From NCBI RefSeq assembly GCF_000341265.1, contig NZ_ANAE01000133.1:11760-75759 (forward strand): DNA of 64,000 bases, given 5' to 3'. The stretch's first letter is position 1; every line of letters begins with the position of its first letter. The notes under the pieces are model-generated. The model was not told the origin of the DNA and made no database searches. It saw only the letters and a list, made by a program, of their open reading frames with translations. Of the stretch, positions 63,828 to 64,000 are shown one piece after another. The DNA is from Nocardiopsis prasina DSM 43845. Its GTDB lineage: Bacteria > Actinomycetota > Actinomycetes > Streptosporangiales > Streptosporangiaceae. Position numbers and translations under genes: made by a program.

Positions 63828-64000
63828 TCAGCGGCCCACCCCCACGGTGCCGAACCGGGCGCGGCGGGCGGCCCTCGCCGCGTCCGGGCCCAGCGCCCCC
63901 AGGGCGATCGCGGTCAGCACGCCGTCCGCTGCCGGGTGACCGGAGCCCCACATCAGCCTCGTGACGGTCTCCGGGTCGCGCCAGACCTGGGCGTCGGCGG
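63828..64000 (-). CDS. C-terminal end of a gene continuing beyond the window
   Basis: Minus-strand frame open to the window end, stopping at 63828. The last residues read VWRDPETVTRLMWGSG, HPAADGVLTAIALGALG and RARFGTVGVGR. The frame has coherent codon use and a hairpin after its stop. Only about 57 codons are visible; family not recognised. Confidence 0.6.
   Translation of the reverse strand, partial: ADAQVWRDPETVTRLMWGSGHPAADGVLTAIALGALGPDAARAARRARFGTVGVGR

Overview
The window is very GC-rich chromosomal DNA (by eye about 70 % or more) from an actinomycete. Markers are a PafC gene next to tatA-tatC and a HelY-type helicase, mycothiol biosynthesis (mshC), a shared MsiK-type sugar ATPase, F420-type and GH16 enzymes, GTG/TTG starts and terminators without clear U-tracts. 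Nocardiopsaceae is my best family-level guess; it is an inference. No rRNA, tRNA, CRISPR array, insertion sequence or phage module was found, and the window reads as core chromosome with small accessory patches.

Layout. 1-7384: end of pafC, small ORF, tatA, tatC, a DUF397 gene, a lipid kinase, helY and panD. 7471-11474: small ORF, MFS exporter with an operator-like palindrome at its start, a proline/glycine-rich membrane protein, and a FhuF-like ferric reductase behind an iron box. 11575-17206: the most interesting part. It holds a DrrB-like permease, a DrrA-like ATPase that has lost its start, the tail of a TetR gene fused to it back to back, then a three-gene set on the minus strand: prolyl oligopeptidase, a 35-residue acidic peptide with a DNDG motif, and a JmjC/cupin-4 oxygenase. 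I propose this set as a candidate uncharacterised RiPP system.

17401-23545: TspO, msiK, lnt, fxsA, a K+ channel and a SnoaL-like protein. 23708-31364: deaminase, GNAT, a Cd/Zn/Pb P-type ATPase coupled to a CmtR-like sensor, a Nudix-like protein with a degraded Nudix box, a CtpE-type Ca2+ ATPase and an NRDE protein. 31416-39572: small membrane proteins, GH16 glucanase, mshC, an F420-type reductase, a HEAT-repeat protein, an ABATE-domain protein, a glycosyltransferase and a PAC2 protein. 39573-51375: metH, HAD phosphatase, a membrane protein, then a Dpp/Opp peptide importer in the order C-A-B-DF behind a noticeably AT-rich leader. 51400-64000: methyltransferase, histidine phosphatase, YchJ, a frameshifted YezG-like gene, two 462-residue paralogues of unknown function flanking a helicase-associated protein and a GltS symporter, an SDR oxidoreductase, and the end of an unidentified gene at the right edge.

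How genes work together: PafC and PAC2 belong to the Pup-proteasome/DNA-damage sphere. TatA/TatC form the twin-arginine translocase core. MshC and the F420-type reductase fit actinobacterial redox metabolism. The CmtR-like sensor and P1B ATPase form a self-contained metal-efflux unit with overlapping stop and start. FhuF sits under apparent IdeR/DmdR1 control. Dpp C-A-B-DF is a complete importer. Several convergent gene pairs are separated by perfect bidirectional hairpins, which helped fix gene boundaries.
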